From NCBI GenBank assembly GCA_007644065.1, contig VJWN01000003.1, forward strand, positions 1 to 64,000: a stretch of 64,000 nt of DNA, given 5' to 3'. Made by a program: the position numbers and the translations under genes. How positions within the stretch are numbered: position 1 is the stretch's first letter; every line of letters begins with the position of its first letter. The notes under the pieces were generated by a model, which saw only the letters and a list, made by a program, of their open reading frames with translations, had not been told where the DNA came from and did no database searches. The DNA comes from Margaritispora aquatica (Eukaryota > Ascomycota > Leotiomycetes > Helotiales > Discinellaceae). Below are positions 1-12,336 of this stretch, piece after piece.

Positions 1-2
1 GG

Positions 3-418
3 CTAGCTGAGAAACAAGGTTTCTTTCCCTAAAATCTGCTTTCCTCTGCAAGTGAATGGCCTTCTTTCGCGCTTGCGGCCCATCTTTCCAAACAATTTCT
101 CACATTCCTCAGATTGGCAAGCTCCTTCATTCTTGGGTTCCTCTTGATTGGCTGTCTCCGAAAGGTTGAGTAGTTGTTCAGAGGGCAGGTTGCGAGGGTC
201 GCGGAGTAGGATTTCGGCGCGAACCTGTTCGTCGTGAAGAATGGCGCTGGTGGCAAGATCGTTGTCGCGAATCTGTTTTAGCTGTTGTGCTGATAGGCTC
301 GATCGAATTGGCTTTGTGCCTAACAATGCTCCTTTGCGCTTACGTTCTTTCTCGAGAGCTTGCCAATAACCTTTGCGCTTTGGACGGTGAGGTACTCCCT
401 TATTCTTAAGGCTTCCAG
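3..418 (-). pseudogene. C-terminal coding fragment abutting the retrotransposon
   Basis: An open minus-strand frame runs from the retrotransposon edge to a TAG stop near position 3. It encodes about 138 residues rich in Lys, Arg and Glu, with a basic stretch (PHRPKRKGYWQALEKERKRK) near its broken N-terminus. It has no start of its own; the nearest upstream GTG lies inside the LTR. Base composition is balanced and carries no RIP signature, so it looks like host coding sequence cut by the insertion. The piece at 7645-7830, on the other side of the element and on the same strand, may be the 5' part of the same gene. I do not recognise the family. A solitary unrelated gene remnant is also possible. 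Confidence 0.45.
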
Positions 419-539
419 TGTAGCTGCCGGCTGCCTTAGGCACCTAGTTACAGTTGCCTGGTCACCCGTAAGGTAACCTATAGTCCCTTTATATTAGAAA
501 TCTCTTCCGTAGTTATAATAAGACGCTTTTGTAACTATA
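419..539 (+). repeat. Left (5') LTR, 121 bp
   Basis: It starts TGTAGCTGCC and ends in ACTATA. It aligns over its whole length with 7524-7644. The first half differs by transitions, while the second half (from about CCCTTTATATTAG) is nearly identical. The final CA appears as TA, consistent with RIP at CpA. The following bases (540 on, TTAGTAGC) could be a mutated primer-binding site, but no tRNA match can be claimed by eye. Confidence 0.88.
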
Positions 540-769
540 TTAGTAGCATTTCCTTACTCTAAAATAGTCTATACGATCTAGAGAACCTTTCTAGTTTGTA
601 AAGCCCGTACTACGAAGTAGTACGTTAAACCTAGTAATATTACAAAGATATTAGACTATCTAATAGAATTATTCTAGTAGATACTAAGATAGACGGACAA
701 ATTAGTTTAATAAGCTACGTTATAATATATAAGTATAAAAGTACTAAACTAATCGCTTAGAAATAAGAG

Positions 770-3700
770 ACTACAATAAGAAGTAGCCTACTAGGCCGCT
801 TAGTAAGTAAGCTACGAAGCTACTTAGTAAGCAAGCTACGAAGCTACTTAGTAAGTAGCTCACGAAGCTACCTAACAAGTAGCTCACTACGTTACTTAAC
901 AAGCTACCTACTAGGCCGCTTAGTAAGAAGCCTATAATAGAGCCTAAAGACAAGAGTAAGAAAGATAATAAAGAAACTAACCTATTAATACTACGGATCC
1001 TCTCTTGTACTATCGAGAAACCTATCTTATAGAGAACCTATAAAGGTTAGAGTTTAAGTAACCTAAGGTTATACTACTATTCTAGTTTAATAAACAAAAG
1101 AAGAGTATAACCTTTATAAGTAACTAGATCTTTAAAGTATAGCGTTAATATATAGAAAGTAATTATAATCTAGAGCTATAGACATTAGTAAGTTCTTTAT
1201 ACTTAACCGAGTACGCTAGTACTTAGTACTATACTATAACTATATAGTATAACGATATTAACTTATTATAGAAAGATTTCGTTAATAAATTCTATTTAGA
1301 GTATAATAATAAGCTTTCTATAAATAAGCTATTCTAGAGATTTAAGAACCTAAGTTAAGCTAAGGTTAAAGATAAGTTAATTTCTAACTATAATAACTAG
1401 TTCTATAAGATCGTTTTAGAAATAAGAAATAAAATTAACGTTAAGTTTATCTTATCTTTATATATTAAAGGACTAATAGATTAGTTTTAAATAGATATTA
1501 AGCGAGCTAATCTTACGAACTTATAAGAGGTAATACTTTTTATTTTTAAAACTAAAGGAATTATCTTAAGCCGAAGATTAAACTATAGTAGTAACTAGAC
1601 TTTATATTAATAACCTTGTCGTTAGTACTTAACCTATAATAAAGGAGACCTAATAGATCTAAGTTAGATAAACTAAAAAAAAGAAGATCCTAAGGACCTA
1701 GACGAGTTTAGATAAATAAAGTTAATAAACGACCTTTAAGTAATATAAAAAAAAGACTTTAACTAATTTATAAAGACTATAGAAAGACTTTTCTATATCT
1801 ATAATAGTAATAACTAAGAAAGACCTTCGAATAATAATACTTAAGGAAACTTCTATAGCTATAGACGAAGAAGAGGTTTCTATAGATCTTCCGGATCTTA
1901 TAAGTAAAGACTAAAAGAATACTATTATTATAGTAAAGATTATAATATATATAATTATCTTAATAACTTTTAAAATTAAAAAAAGAAATAAGGTAAAGAT
2001 AATTTAGGAAATAGAAAAGGCTAGAGTTAAGAAGCTAAAGCTCTAGCCTAAACGTTACGTTTTACTACGAACTAGAGTAACCTACTTAAGACGATATTAG
2101 TAAAGTTATTAACCTTAAAGATAATATTATAGTAGAAGATTAATTATAAAAAAACTAATGTAATAATACAAAGATATTACCTTTTATAGTATTATACTAT
2201 AAAGAGAATCTACTTAAAATAATATAGAAATATAAGACCTTACTAAAAATAAAGATAGAGATAAAAATAAAAAGAAAACTAAGTATATTATTAAAAGAGA
2301 TAAGTAATACTATAGATAAGAATAAAACTATTAACCTCTTTTCGCTTAACGCTATTTAGAATAAGAAGTAGGACGACGTCCTAATCGTCCTAGCCGGAGT
2401 CGTTAATAATATACTAGTATTAGTAATAGCTAATTTAAGAGCCTTAACTTATTATATTTCTACTACTATAGCGAAAAGAGTAGGTTAGACACCTAGAGAT
2501 AATACTATAACTAGAAAAGTAAATATAACAAATAAGGCTACGATACTTATTAGAAGAACCTTCTACTACTAACTAACGATAGATAGCGTAAGAATCTAAG
2601 CTAGATTTATAGAATACGTTAATTTTATAGTAATTAATATAGAACCCTATAACGTGATCGTAGGAATAAAGTTTTAGAAGTAATAAAGAGCTTAAGTTAA
2701 TTATAGTAACTAAGGAGGACTTAAGTTATAATAGAAATAGAAGTAGTATAAGATCTTACTAGATAATACCTAAGTAACCCTTACCTTTTAACTTTACGAG
2801 TTACTATTGGTCGATTCTATAACTACTAGTAACATTAAAGTTATATAATAACGTTAAATAAAAAAGATACTCTTACAAACTAACAAAGGCTACTTCTACT
2901 TTATTACTAAACTAAGTAATTCTACGGAACGAAAGAAGTAGGATACTATAAAGACTAAGTTATAAAAATAACTCTACGTAATCTATAAAGGATATACTAA
3001 TGTCCTACGGACCGAACTCCCTTATAGTGTACAAGTTATAGCCTACGGAGTCTTATATAAAATTAATACTATAGATAAAAAGTTTATTAATATTAAAGCT
3101 TACTAGTTAAACCTAATCTAATTTACTAAACAAACAAAGTAAATTATAGACCTCCTCGAGAAAGGGTTAATACGACTATTAACCTCCTTATAAAGAGCTC
3201 TAGTCTTATTCGTACTAAAACCGGGAAGGACTTAACGTATATACGTTAACTACTAAGCCTTAAACGTAAAGATAATTTAAGATAAGTTTCCTTTACTAAA
3301 GATTAACGAACTATTAGACTAAGTTAAACAAGCTACGTTTTATATAAAGATTAACCTACTTTCTAGATTTTAATAATTCTTAATAGCTAAGGATAGTATC
3401 GAAAAGACTATATTTAATACTTAAGATAGAAAGTACGAATTTCTTATTATACTCTTTAACTTAATAAATATATTACTAACTTTCTAAGCTATAATAAATA
3501 AGATTTTTATTAAGTATCTAAGAAATTATATTATAATTTACCTAGATAATATCCTTATCTATAGTAATAGTAAAGAAGAGTATCTCGTTTACGTCTATAA
3601 AGTCCTTAAGATTCTATAGAATACTAGTCTATATATAAAACTAAGTAAGTATATCTTTAAAGTATAAGAAGTAAAGTTTTATAAATATTTTATAAGAAAT

Positions 3701-5870
3701 AGTTAAGTTTAGATACTATAAAACAAGGTTAAGGCCGTAGAAAACTAGTTATAACTAAGGATAGTATATTACGTTTATTAATTTCTTAGACTTTACTTAT
3801 ACTATTAACGGTTTATCTATAACTTTATAGATATTACTACTTTATTATATAGACTCCTTATTATAGAAGGTATATATAAGTATCGTACTATCTACTAAAA
3901 CTTCGTTTACGAGTTAGCTTTCTAAACACTAAAGAATAAGATCTTAAGCTTACTAGTCTTATATTAACCTAATACTACGAAGCTATTTATTATTAAGATA
4001 AACGCCTCTAACTTCGTCTAAGGTACCTAATTACTCTAGGTTAAAGAGGACGGAAAGGAACACCCTATAATATACGATAGCTATAAGTTTAATACTACTA
4101 AAAAGAACTACCTTACTTACGAGAGGGAGCTTCTCGCTATTAAGGACATAGTTCGAGTATAAGACTATTATATCTAAAACAGCTATACTACGATTATATA
4201 GATAGATTATACTAACCTCTAGTATATATATACTATAAAAGTTATTTCTAAAAGACTTACTTAATAACTAGACGAATTTTAAGCCTATAATCTAGATATC
4301 TAGTATAAACTTAAACCTTAGATAATTATTACCGATACTTTATCTTACTATTTTAACTTTAAAAAAGACTTAACTAAGACTAATCTTATAAAGGAAGATA
4401 TTATAGAATCCTTTATACCTTTAAGATACTTAAGCCTTTATACTATAGACCTAGATAATTAAATATAACGTTACTTAGAGATAAGAGAAGAACTAAAGGA
4501 CCTAGATAACTAATAGATTATTAAAGAACGAGCCTATAAGTTCTAATTTAAGGACGAACTCTAGTATAAAGACGATATTAAGAGCCCCTAGACTACTATC
4601 TTACCTCTCTAGTTAAGAGCGGACACGCTAGACACCTTTTACTATACCTATAGATATACTAACGAAATTATAATATTCGATCTAGTTAAGGACTAATACT
4701 ACTAGAAGATAATAAAAAAGGATATCTATAATTTCTACCGGTACTATAAGGAGTATTAGTTAGCCTAGAGACGATACAAAGGATAGATTCGCTTACTACT
4801 AGTACCTTCTAGTAAATAGACTAATACTACGATCTAACTATTTAACTATTAAGGACTTAACCTAATTAGATATTATCCTTTAATAAAGAATAAAAACTAA
4901 TAGATTATTACTACTATAGATTATACTACAAAGTAACTAGTTATTAAAGCCGTTAAGGATACTATAGTAGAAGTTCTTACTAACTTTATTATAGACTTAT
5001 ATCTAAACTATAAAGTACTAAGAGAGATTATTATAGACTAAAAAACGAACTTATAAGTACTTACTATAGAAATTACGTTTAAAAAGCTCGGTTTATACTA
5101 TTCTAGAACTATAGCTTACTATTCTTATACTAACGGAACTATCGAGTCTTTAAACAAAGTTATTAGACAAGTAATTTCGAAGTACCTTATTAGTAAAACA
5201 AAGGCTAAGTAAGACAAGTATATTAATAAAATCTTATTTATAACCTAGATCCGAACCTATTCTACAACTAAATAATCCCTATTCTCGTTACTATATAGAC
5301 GATAACTACGTTTTTTTACGGACGATAATACCTTAATACTACGAGACGTCTAAGTAGACAACACTAATCGATTAGCCGTTCTTAAAGCTTTATGTACTAA
5401 AGCCTATAAGCTCGTTACTATAAAAGAAAAAGCAAATAAGAAACAGTAGTTAAAAACCTACTAATATATAATTTTAAAAGTAAAAAGCTTTTAAGAAAAG
5501 AAGTATATCTTACTATAGAACGAAACAAAGACTAAGTTCGACCTTAATTAGTATAGACCGTTCGTAGTAGTTAAAGAGAAGTACCTAAATACTTACTAGC
5601 TCGTAGCTATAGTTAAAGGAAAGAAAGAGGTTATTATAAAGCTAGTAAACAGAGATAGGTTCTACTATACCTATATTAATAGTACGATAAGAAGAAGCTA
5701 GAATATACTAATAAGAAGAAGGAAGAGAAAGGTTTATAAAAGTATTCTAATACCTTAACTCTTCTTTATTGTACTAGAAGATACGATTATTATAAAACAA
5801 GAAGACTTTTATCTAGATAAAACCGAAGATATTGAAGACGATATAGACTATCTAGAGCTATAAATCTAAG
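770..5870 (+). pseudogene. gag-pol remnant of the Gypsy element
   Basis: The plus-strand coding region is riddled with stops, yet order and motifs survive. A Lys/Thr/Ser repeat (782-932) lies in the presumed gag part. An Asp-Ser protease-like patch lies near 2580. The reverse transcriptase has recognisable blocks: VLKPG near 3209, YVNY.ALN just after, a DKFPL..INELLD block near 3270, and YLDN at 3539-3550. RNase H has YDS.KFN and NYLTYERELLAIKD near 4080-4150. Integrase has a GHA zinc-finger piece near 4621 and an I.ID core piece near 4915. Asp-to-Asn in the YLDD box and many Gln-to-stop changes are RIP-type. No functional protein can be made. Confidence 0.85.
782..932 (+). repeat. Short tandem repeat in the presumed gag region
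   Basis: About six imperfect units of 21-24 bp contain AGCTACGAAGCTACTTAGTA or close variants. Read on the plus strand they give a repeated Ser-Lys-x-x-Thr-Lys pattern with stop codons. On the minus strand they give an artefactual Leu/Ser-rich hydrophobic frame that should not be annotated as a membrane protein. Confidence 0.75.
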
Positions 5871-5999
5871 AATAATCTTTTTTTTTTTTACTTATTTTTC
5901 CTTTATATATTTCTTTTTATAAGATAGTAAAATTAATATTATAGATTAGAAAACTAGTTAACTTAACGTTTAATTCTATAAAAATAAATTAAAAAGTAA

Positions 6000-6880
6000 C
6001 GACAAAACTAAAACCTAACCGTATTAATAACGGTACTAAGAAGTACTAGTAGGACTAGAACTAACACTACTTTCCTTGTTCGTATTATTATTATCTAACC
6101 CTTAATACTTATTAGCCTTCTAATCCTCTAGATATATAGTCTTTTTCTTCTTTAGCTCTTTAAGGGCTATATCTAGCCTAATCCGTTACGCTTATAATAA
6201 GGCCTAAGCCTAAGAATTAATATTATAAAGCCTAGTCTCGCGAATTAAGTCTATTACCTTACTCTCTTCTACGATAGTATCGTAGAAAGTACTACTCTTA
6301 ACCTTATAATCTAGATAGTTATCCTTAACTTATTATAAGGCCTAGGAATTAAGAGTCTTAGTAACGGACTAACTTATTATTTAATTATAAGTTCGTCTAG
6401 AACGTTATACTATAGTATCTATTAAAGATAGAGAAGACTAACGTAAAGGTTTAAGAAAAGGGTTAGTATAACTACTAGTAAGTAGAGTTAGAGAAGAGAA
6501 GAGAGATAGAGACGATAGAGGTTAAGAATACTAGATAAAGGATAAAGTATAAAAAGAAGCTCTATATAATAAACTTAAAGACGAAAGAACTTAAGGAGAA
6601 ACTAGACTTTAAGTAGATACTACGGAAGGACTAATAGCTATAATAAAGCTAGCTATACTTCCTTAACTCGTCGAACTAACGTTACTACTTTATCTTGTCC
6701 GTCTTATTTAACTAACTAGTTATAGAAAGATTAGTTAAAGAGGAGAGATAGCTATAATAACTATAGGGACTAGCAAAGCTGGTAGTACTAGAGAAAGAGG
6801 AGCATTTCTAGTAATAGGGACTGTACTATAGGTAGTACTATCCGTAGCAAAATAGTAGTTCGTACACTTTACTATTAATC
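6000..6880 (-). pseudogene. Antisense third reading frame of the retrotransposon
   Basis: Between the end of pol and the right LTR, one minus-strand frame can be followed for about 850 bp. It is interrupted only by TAA and TAG codons, which C-to-T change makes from Gln codons. The N-terminal half is Ser/Thr/Leu-rich and probably was Ser/Pro-rich. The C-terminal half looks like a charged helical protein (VKDNYLDYKVKSSTFYD about mid-way, then KELKKKKTIYLED). It ends in a Ser/Asn-rich tail near 6000. I do not recognise the family. The consistency of this frame argues that it was once a real antisense gene of the element. Its ends are approximate. Confidence 0.5.
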
Positions 6881-7523
6881 TTGTACTATTATATAGATTT
6901 AACTTAAGGTAAACTACTATATCGATAAACTAATAAATATTCTTACAAGTAATACGATTATAGTACTAGTCTAGAACCCTATAAGTATAAGCTAGGATTG
7001 TTAAGATATACTCGTTATAAGTAAGCTAAGGATTAAGATACTATATAATCGTAGAAAAGACTAGTTAACTAGTAGCTTAACTATTATAGAGTATACTACC
7101 TTAGTAGTAATTACGATTAAGGTTAGTTATTAGTTAGCTAGTAACGAAAGGGATCTTTACGAAAAGAGTTATTACTACGGAAGGTTAAAGTTAAAATTAA
7201 AGTTAAAATTAAAGTTTAAAGTTAAAGATTAAAATTAAAGATTATATTTTATATTTTAAGAAGGTTATAGGAAAGGATAAGTATAGTATAAAAAAAAAGT
7301 TATATACTATACGACCTATAAAGTAAGATATACTTTAATTCTAAACCTACGATATAATTTACGAAATATTTAATGATTTATAGAGTTACTAAGTTATAGA
7401 AGAAGGTACGTAATACTACGAGCCTTATTCTAGATAATTTACTATTCTACGAGTCCTACGAATCTATAAGATTTATTCTATAAAGAAAATTTAAGGGATG
7501 AATTTGTTTTAAGAAAAAGATAA

Positions 7524-7644
7524 TATAGTTACTGGCTACTTTAGGCACCTAGTTATAGTTACCTGGTTACTTGTAAGGTAACTTACAGCCCCTTTATATT
7601 AGAAATCTCTTCCGTAGTTATAATAAGACGCTTTTGTAACTATA
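7524..7644 (+). repeat. Right (3') LTR, 121 bp, with polypurine tract before it
   Basis: It is the same length as the left LTR, starting TATAGTTACTGG (TG mutated to TA) and ending ACTATA. It is preceded by AAGAAAAAGATAA, which fits the polypurine tract for plus-strand synthesis and sets the element's orientation as plus. Its first half is more heavily mutated than that of the left copy. Confidence 0.88.
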
Positions 7645-7830
7645 CCGGACAAGGCTAATTTGAGTGTCAGACAAAAAAAAGCGTTGAGGAGTTGAAGTAC
7701 GCACCCTTCTTCTTGTCTGGTTCTTGCGCCATTCTAGTGCTCTGTTATGTTGTTTGCTTTGAGGTCGTGAGAAGAGGGAGTTCTCAAAGTTGTAAACTTG
7801 CGCAAACTTGTTTAGTTTCAGAATAAGCAA
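7645..7830 (-). pseudogene. Coding-like fragment on the right side of the retrotransposon
   Basis: A minus-strand frame of about 62 codons ends exactly at the LTR edge with a complete CGG codon. It contains a basic segment (EWRKNQTRRRVRTSTPQRF) similar in character to the fragment at 3-418. The frame then runs into LTR sequence. It may be the upstream part of the same interrupted gene. Joining the two flanks after removing a 5-bp duplication would keep frame, but no clean duplication is visible, so the link is an inference. Its start codon is not certain: the first in-frame start is not an ATG. Confidence 0.35.
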
Positions 7831-10688
7831 GAAATCCTAGCTTAGAACGCATACAAGGCTAATAGACGGCGTGCTTGGGTGTTTAAGCAAGTCATGTGAG
7901 TTGGAAGTAAATATGGCCAATCAGAACCCTTAGCTAATGTTGGGTGTATATGAAACCAAAGTACAAACAAATCGACAACAATTGGGGAGTCAAGTCGGTT
8001 ACCAGAGTGGGCTGCTACGCCCTTGGCTTCCCGGCTCCGAACCTAGGAGTTGATAACCCGGCGTGGTTTGTAGGGATCCTGTCCAGTCCCAAGGCAGGTC
8101 TCCAGTCCCGAGTTCAGCTGGCTCTGCACTCGGGGCAATGACGAGAATTCCCGAGTTTCGAGTTCCTCCCCTCCCTCCCAAACAAAAACCTCTTGAAACA
8201 TAAAGAAGGACCAGACCTCAGGTAGGTTAAGGGTAGAAAGGTAGAAGTCCATCTAAAACATATTCTTAGGTTAACATGTCTGGTATTACTAATCACATAT
8301 TATTACAAATTAGCTTCTGAGTGTTGACACTCACCAAGTGGCTGGTCCATCAAGAACCTACAAATTATTTTTTGGTTCGTTTTGTTTACTTTCCCCAAAA
8401 AGTTATAAGCGAGGCCAGTGCCAAGGATTTGCCGAAACTTTATTTCCACAACATCGAAATGTATGAACTTGGATATATTGTTTGACTTACTTACTCAATC
8501 GATTATTTTGTATTTTTGAATATCGGAAGCCCTAATGTTCTAGCATACTTGTCTCTATTCCTTTGGACTACTGTTTTGCCTAACCTTTCTTGTACAGCTG
8601 AACTTTGTTTAGAAAGCTGCTTCAAACAATGTCTTTGTCCATATTGGCAAAGATATTGAAAAGTGTTCCATAATAGTTTATTAAAAGAAAGTAAAAACAG
8701 TGATCCCTAAATACTACAGGCATTTCAACTCATAATAAAACGGCAAATCTATCAAACTCATCCTAGTTGAAAAAGGAATCTCGATATATATATACTTACT
8801 TGCTTGATTCTACTGCTTTGTCTTACGTGGTTTGCCAACTAATATTTCGTTAGTCCATCTCTATCACAATCTCAAAGAATATCGTCTCTCTTTCTCGTCC
8901 ATATTCTCAATTCTGTCCACGAGCTGGAGAGCTTCGGCTTCAGCTTATAGGAAAGTACCCTTTTAACTTCGTTCTATCAAAAGGACTTGACAATAAGAAG
9001 CTAAAAATATTGGTTTTGCCTTGATAAAACGGCCGTGATTCTTTATTTCTCTTCCTATAACAATTAAACTCCACTTCATAGGTTCCCATAGCAGTTGCAA
9101 GCATTTTCAATCTCCTTTAGTCTTGATAATCAAGCCATTTAATCCGCAGAGGATGGATATCTGTTCTAAAGCAGTCGATTTGAAAATGAGAACAATCATT
9201 TCTTGAGACACGAGAAGTTTGGAATGATTTCAAGATGATAGAGCTTTCGTACTTGTAGGGTGTCCTGTATTGTATTCAACATGAACCTCAGGTATGTCAA
9301 ACTCAGAACTTGGAGTGCAAGCACTATTTCCCTATAATTGATACGCTTCATTAGGCTTAACATCCCAATTAAGAGCATTCAGATATCCGTGGCACACCGA
9401 CTGACAGATGTGCAACGTTGAGGCATCTGAATAATGGAGAGGGGAAGGAGACGGCGAAAGAGGGGCATAAGCAGGAGGAGGAAGGAAGCTACTCCCTGAA
9501 GTCACTCTAGCAGATTCCCATATAGTTTAATGAGATCGACTGATTGGAAAACTACTAGTAGAAACTGGGATCATCAATGTATTCTGAGGGCTTGGTGATC
9601 TGTCAAAGCCGCTAGTGCTCTCCCTGATTTTGAGGCAACTGAGAAATATGGCATGGTACCTAGTCGATATCGTTTAGTTTCCCAATTCATCGCACCGATT
9701 TTGCTTTGCCTATTATGCGTCAAACTCCCCATTACCAAGGACCTCCATCTTCGTTTACATCTAGGCCCTCGCAAGAGGGTTTTTGCAAGTCCGGTTTGTA
9801 GGAGTTCTTATTACATGTTCAATCACAAGATCGTCCTCATTTCATGCTGCGTATATCGCATTTCTATGACTGATACTACTTTTTTCTGTGGAATTTGGCT
9901 GAAGCAACAGAAAACGGTTGTACCCAGCTTCAATTTCAGGTTCAAGAAGTGTTGCATAGGCATAGCAAAGTCAAACCCCCCCCGGCTTGCTCCTCAATTC
10001 AAGCGAGATCCAAATCATTTACAGCAACCTGGAAAGATTAAATACCTTTATTGATGATACATAAAGCGCAGAACCACTTCTTGTGAATGAATGGGTGCTG
10101 ATTTGTTCACTTCACTTTAGCAATTCAGAAGCTGGTTCGGCTGACCGGGCCGACAAGCGAATGCGCCATCTCCCTCCTTTTCATAGTCGCGGATTTTGAT
10201 CGAACGCTCAACAACAAAGAGCATTCTATTTCGCAAATCTATAGAATATCGTATTCTTATGCATTAGTTCCAACTGAGCTACCGACAAATTTCCCCCCCC
10301 CCCCAAAAAAAAACTAAAAACTGTACAATCCTTCGTATTCCAAATCATGTGATATCAGCCTCAGCCACACTGCAATCTTCTTGTGCATGACAATCCCGGC
10401 TCACGATGCTGCAACCTGATCCTCCCAGGGATTGTGAAATTACAAACACTTCGTTCCAGGCAGAAGGCCATGATTGAAGCTATTTCTAGTCTTACTGCGC
10501 CATTTGTTGTGCCGCAAACATGTTGGTTGGAGAAAAATGAGTCAAATATGAAAGGGATAAAGGACCCCTCATATTTAGTTTTTCTTCTCTCATCTCTCTC
10601 ACGGAGTTTCCATTGAAGAAAACACATCGCTGCTCTTCTCACCTCTACTCTCACCAAGTCCGTGAGTAGAAACTCACAAACCACCATC
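7831..10688. other. Gene-poor stretch of ordinary composition
   Basis: No gene can be supported here. Short open frames exist (for example 133 codons at 9653-10054) but show no family resemblance, biased composition or good start context. A homopolymer junction of 12 C followed by 9 A lies at 10293-10313. The last 100 bp before 10689 are pyrimidine-rich and probably promoter and 5' UTR of the next gene. Confidence 0.6.
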
Positions 10689-11234
10689 ATGGTCCGCAGC
10701 GCTTCTGGAGCAGAAGCCAAGGCATGGACCGCCCTCCCCTCCAAGCATGACATGGCCTTCCGCCGCATCTCCTCCGTCTTCCTCATGCTGGGTCTCCTCA
10801 CAGTCATCTACCCATTTGCGCCCTTCTCATGGCTCGTCCCCCGCTCAGCAGGCGATGGCTCCGCCCTCCTCGATTCCTTTCTCTCGCCTCCCCTCTTACT
10901 CGGCTCGCTGCTCTTCCAATGGCAAATTGCAGGTGTCATCGCGCCGTTCGGCATCGAGATCTTTGACTTTCAGGTTGTGTATAAGCACAGCATGTACTGG
11001 CCGCTTGCGCTCATGGAGGTTATTGTTTGCCTGGTGGTGAATATGGCGAAGAATGAGGTGTTGAGGAAGCTGGCTAGTGTGGGACTGGTGGGTGTGCTTT
11101 GGGCTATCGGATGGGGATGTACACCAAAGAGGTATAAGGATGAAGCGTGGGAGAGGTTGAAGTGGATCTGGACTTGGATGGCGTTTGATGAAGCGAGACG
11201 TATGGTCGTTGGAGGTGGAAGGAGAAGGTGGTGA
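10689..11234 (+). CDS. Small multi-pass membrane protein, unknown function
   Basis: A single-exon gene encodes 181 residues. I chose the ATG at 10689 (ACCATCATGG context) over the in-frame non-ATG start at 10662. Four hydrophobic segments are visible, at roughly residues 29-52, 68-90, 103-124 and 130-147. A basic, Gly/Arg-rich C-terminus (VVGGGRRRW) follows. The N-terminus before the first segment is short and soluble. The family is not recognised; the layout suggests an endomembrane or mitochondrial membrane protein, but nothing shows which. Good codon bias and start context argue that it is real. Confidence 0.65.
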   Translation: MVRSASGAEAKAWTALPSKHDMAFRRISSVFLMLGLLTVIYPFAPFSWLVPRSAGDGSALLDSFLSPPLLLGSLLFQWQIAGVIAPFGIEIFDFQVVYKHSMYWPLALMEVIVCLVVNMAKNEVLRKLASVGLVGVLWAIGWGCTPKRYKDEAWERLKWIWTWMAFDEARRMVVGGGRRRW

Positions 11235-12336
11235 GCGTGTGGGTGGGAGAGGTTAGTGTTTGAGGCCTTGGGAGAGAAATCTTTCGGGGGAAGAGCTTTC
11301 TTTGGCGTCCGAGACGGGTATTTACTGTTGACGATGCGAGGACAATGAAATTCGTACTTTTCTGAGATTTACATGGTTTCTCGACCTAAGATTCCACCCT
11401 CACATGTGTTCGCCTCTTTTTCAAGCAAAGTATGCTCCTGTTCCTTTAAAACTTATTGGAGAGAGATAGACCAAACTTGTGATGCAATCATTCAAATTTA
11501 AAAAGATACCACAAGTGTACGACTCGTGATGTTGGATTCTTTACACGCACATATATTTTTTTCTTCTATGACCTCTTTGCTCCTGAGATTCTTAAGTTGC
11601 AGATCCATAAGAAGACGAGAGAACTTCAACTGGACTCAACACCTAAGACATAGCCATACTGGGACTTCAGCAAGAGAAAATATCTCGGCAATGAGGCAAA
11701 CTCATCTAACCAGGTATTCTACATATTCAGGCGCCGTCTTCCCCCCAATATTTAGGCCCAGTAATATAAAAAGTAAAAGCTGCAGGAAGAAAGAACTTCA
11801 GTTCTTATAAATCAGTAGCCGGAAGTTTACTCAACAGAGCAGAGAGTTTCTAAGCTTTTTTAAACGCCACCTGCGTCATCAGCCCCTCGATCATATTTGA
11901 CACTCTGCGAGAAGACTCATATTCCCACGCACTGGGGACCAGCCTCTGCAACCCCAGGTTCCACGGATTCTCTAAAGTTACTGTTACTGGCTGCTTCGCA
12001 ACGTGAAATGCGAGAAGTACAGTAAGCGGAGACTTTCGAACTCGGCTCGGGACGATTATGCCGATTAGAAATACGCAGTTCTCGGTACCTGCTTTTATAC
12101 ATATTTATATAGGTGTCTATCTTTCCATACAACTTGGTTTATTTTGAGATAATATCTTTTGGTGTTGACATATGGGCTAGAATCTGAGTCGAGTCTGTCG
12201 CACAATCACCTGAATTAGAGGACTTTAACATCTGTTCTAGCATCTCTCACTCATCCCATCGTCTTCAACATCTCATACTTTATCCACAATCAGCAAAACA
12301 AAGCACACCACAACAACTCCGCCTCATCACTTCAAA
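11235..12336. other. Intergenic, 1.1 kb
   Basis: Tandem plus-strand genes flank it. It holds the 3' UTR of the membrane protein gene and the promoter of the acetyltransferase gene. The 60 bp before 12337 are C/A-rich (CACCACAACAACTCC), typical of fungal 5' leaders. No further gene or repeat is seen. Confidence 0.6.

Larger units (their letters stand above)
419..7644 (+). mobile_element. RIP-degraded Ty3/Gypsy LTR retrotransposon
   Basis: This is a complete but dead 7.2-kb LTR element. Two 121-bp LTRs bound it (419-539 and 7524-7644). Their differences are mostly C/T and G/A, and the expected TG and CA termini are partly TA, as RIP would produce. A purine-rich tract (7510-7523) just before the right LTR fits a plus-strand polypurine tract. 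The interior is very AT-rich, full of TpA and stop codons, and both edges are sharp. Decoding through the stops shows Gypsy-order pol: reverse transcriptase with KPG and YLDN (for YLDD) near 3209 and 3539, RNase H near 4010-4145, and integrase about 4600-5500. A clear target-site duplication is not seen: 414-418 is TCCAG and 7645-7649 is CCGGA. Confidence 0.93.

Noticed and set aside
771..953. A 60-residue Leu/Ser-rich minus-strand frame resembling a membrane protein
   Set aside because: It is the reverse reading of the tandem repeat in the dead retrotransposon's gag region.
9653..10054. A 133-residue plus-strand frame
   Set aside because: No recognisable family, mixed composition, an ordinary-length chance frame, and no splice or leader support.
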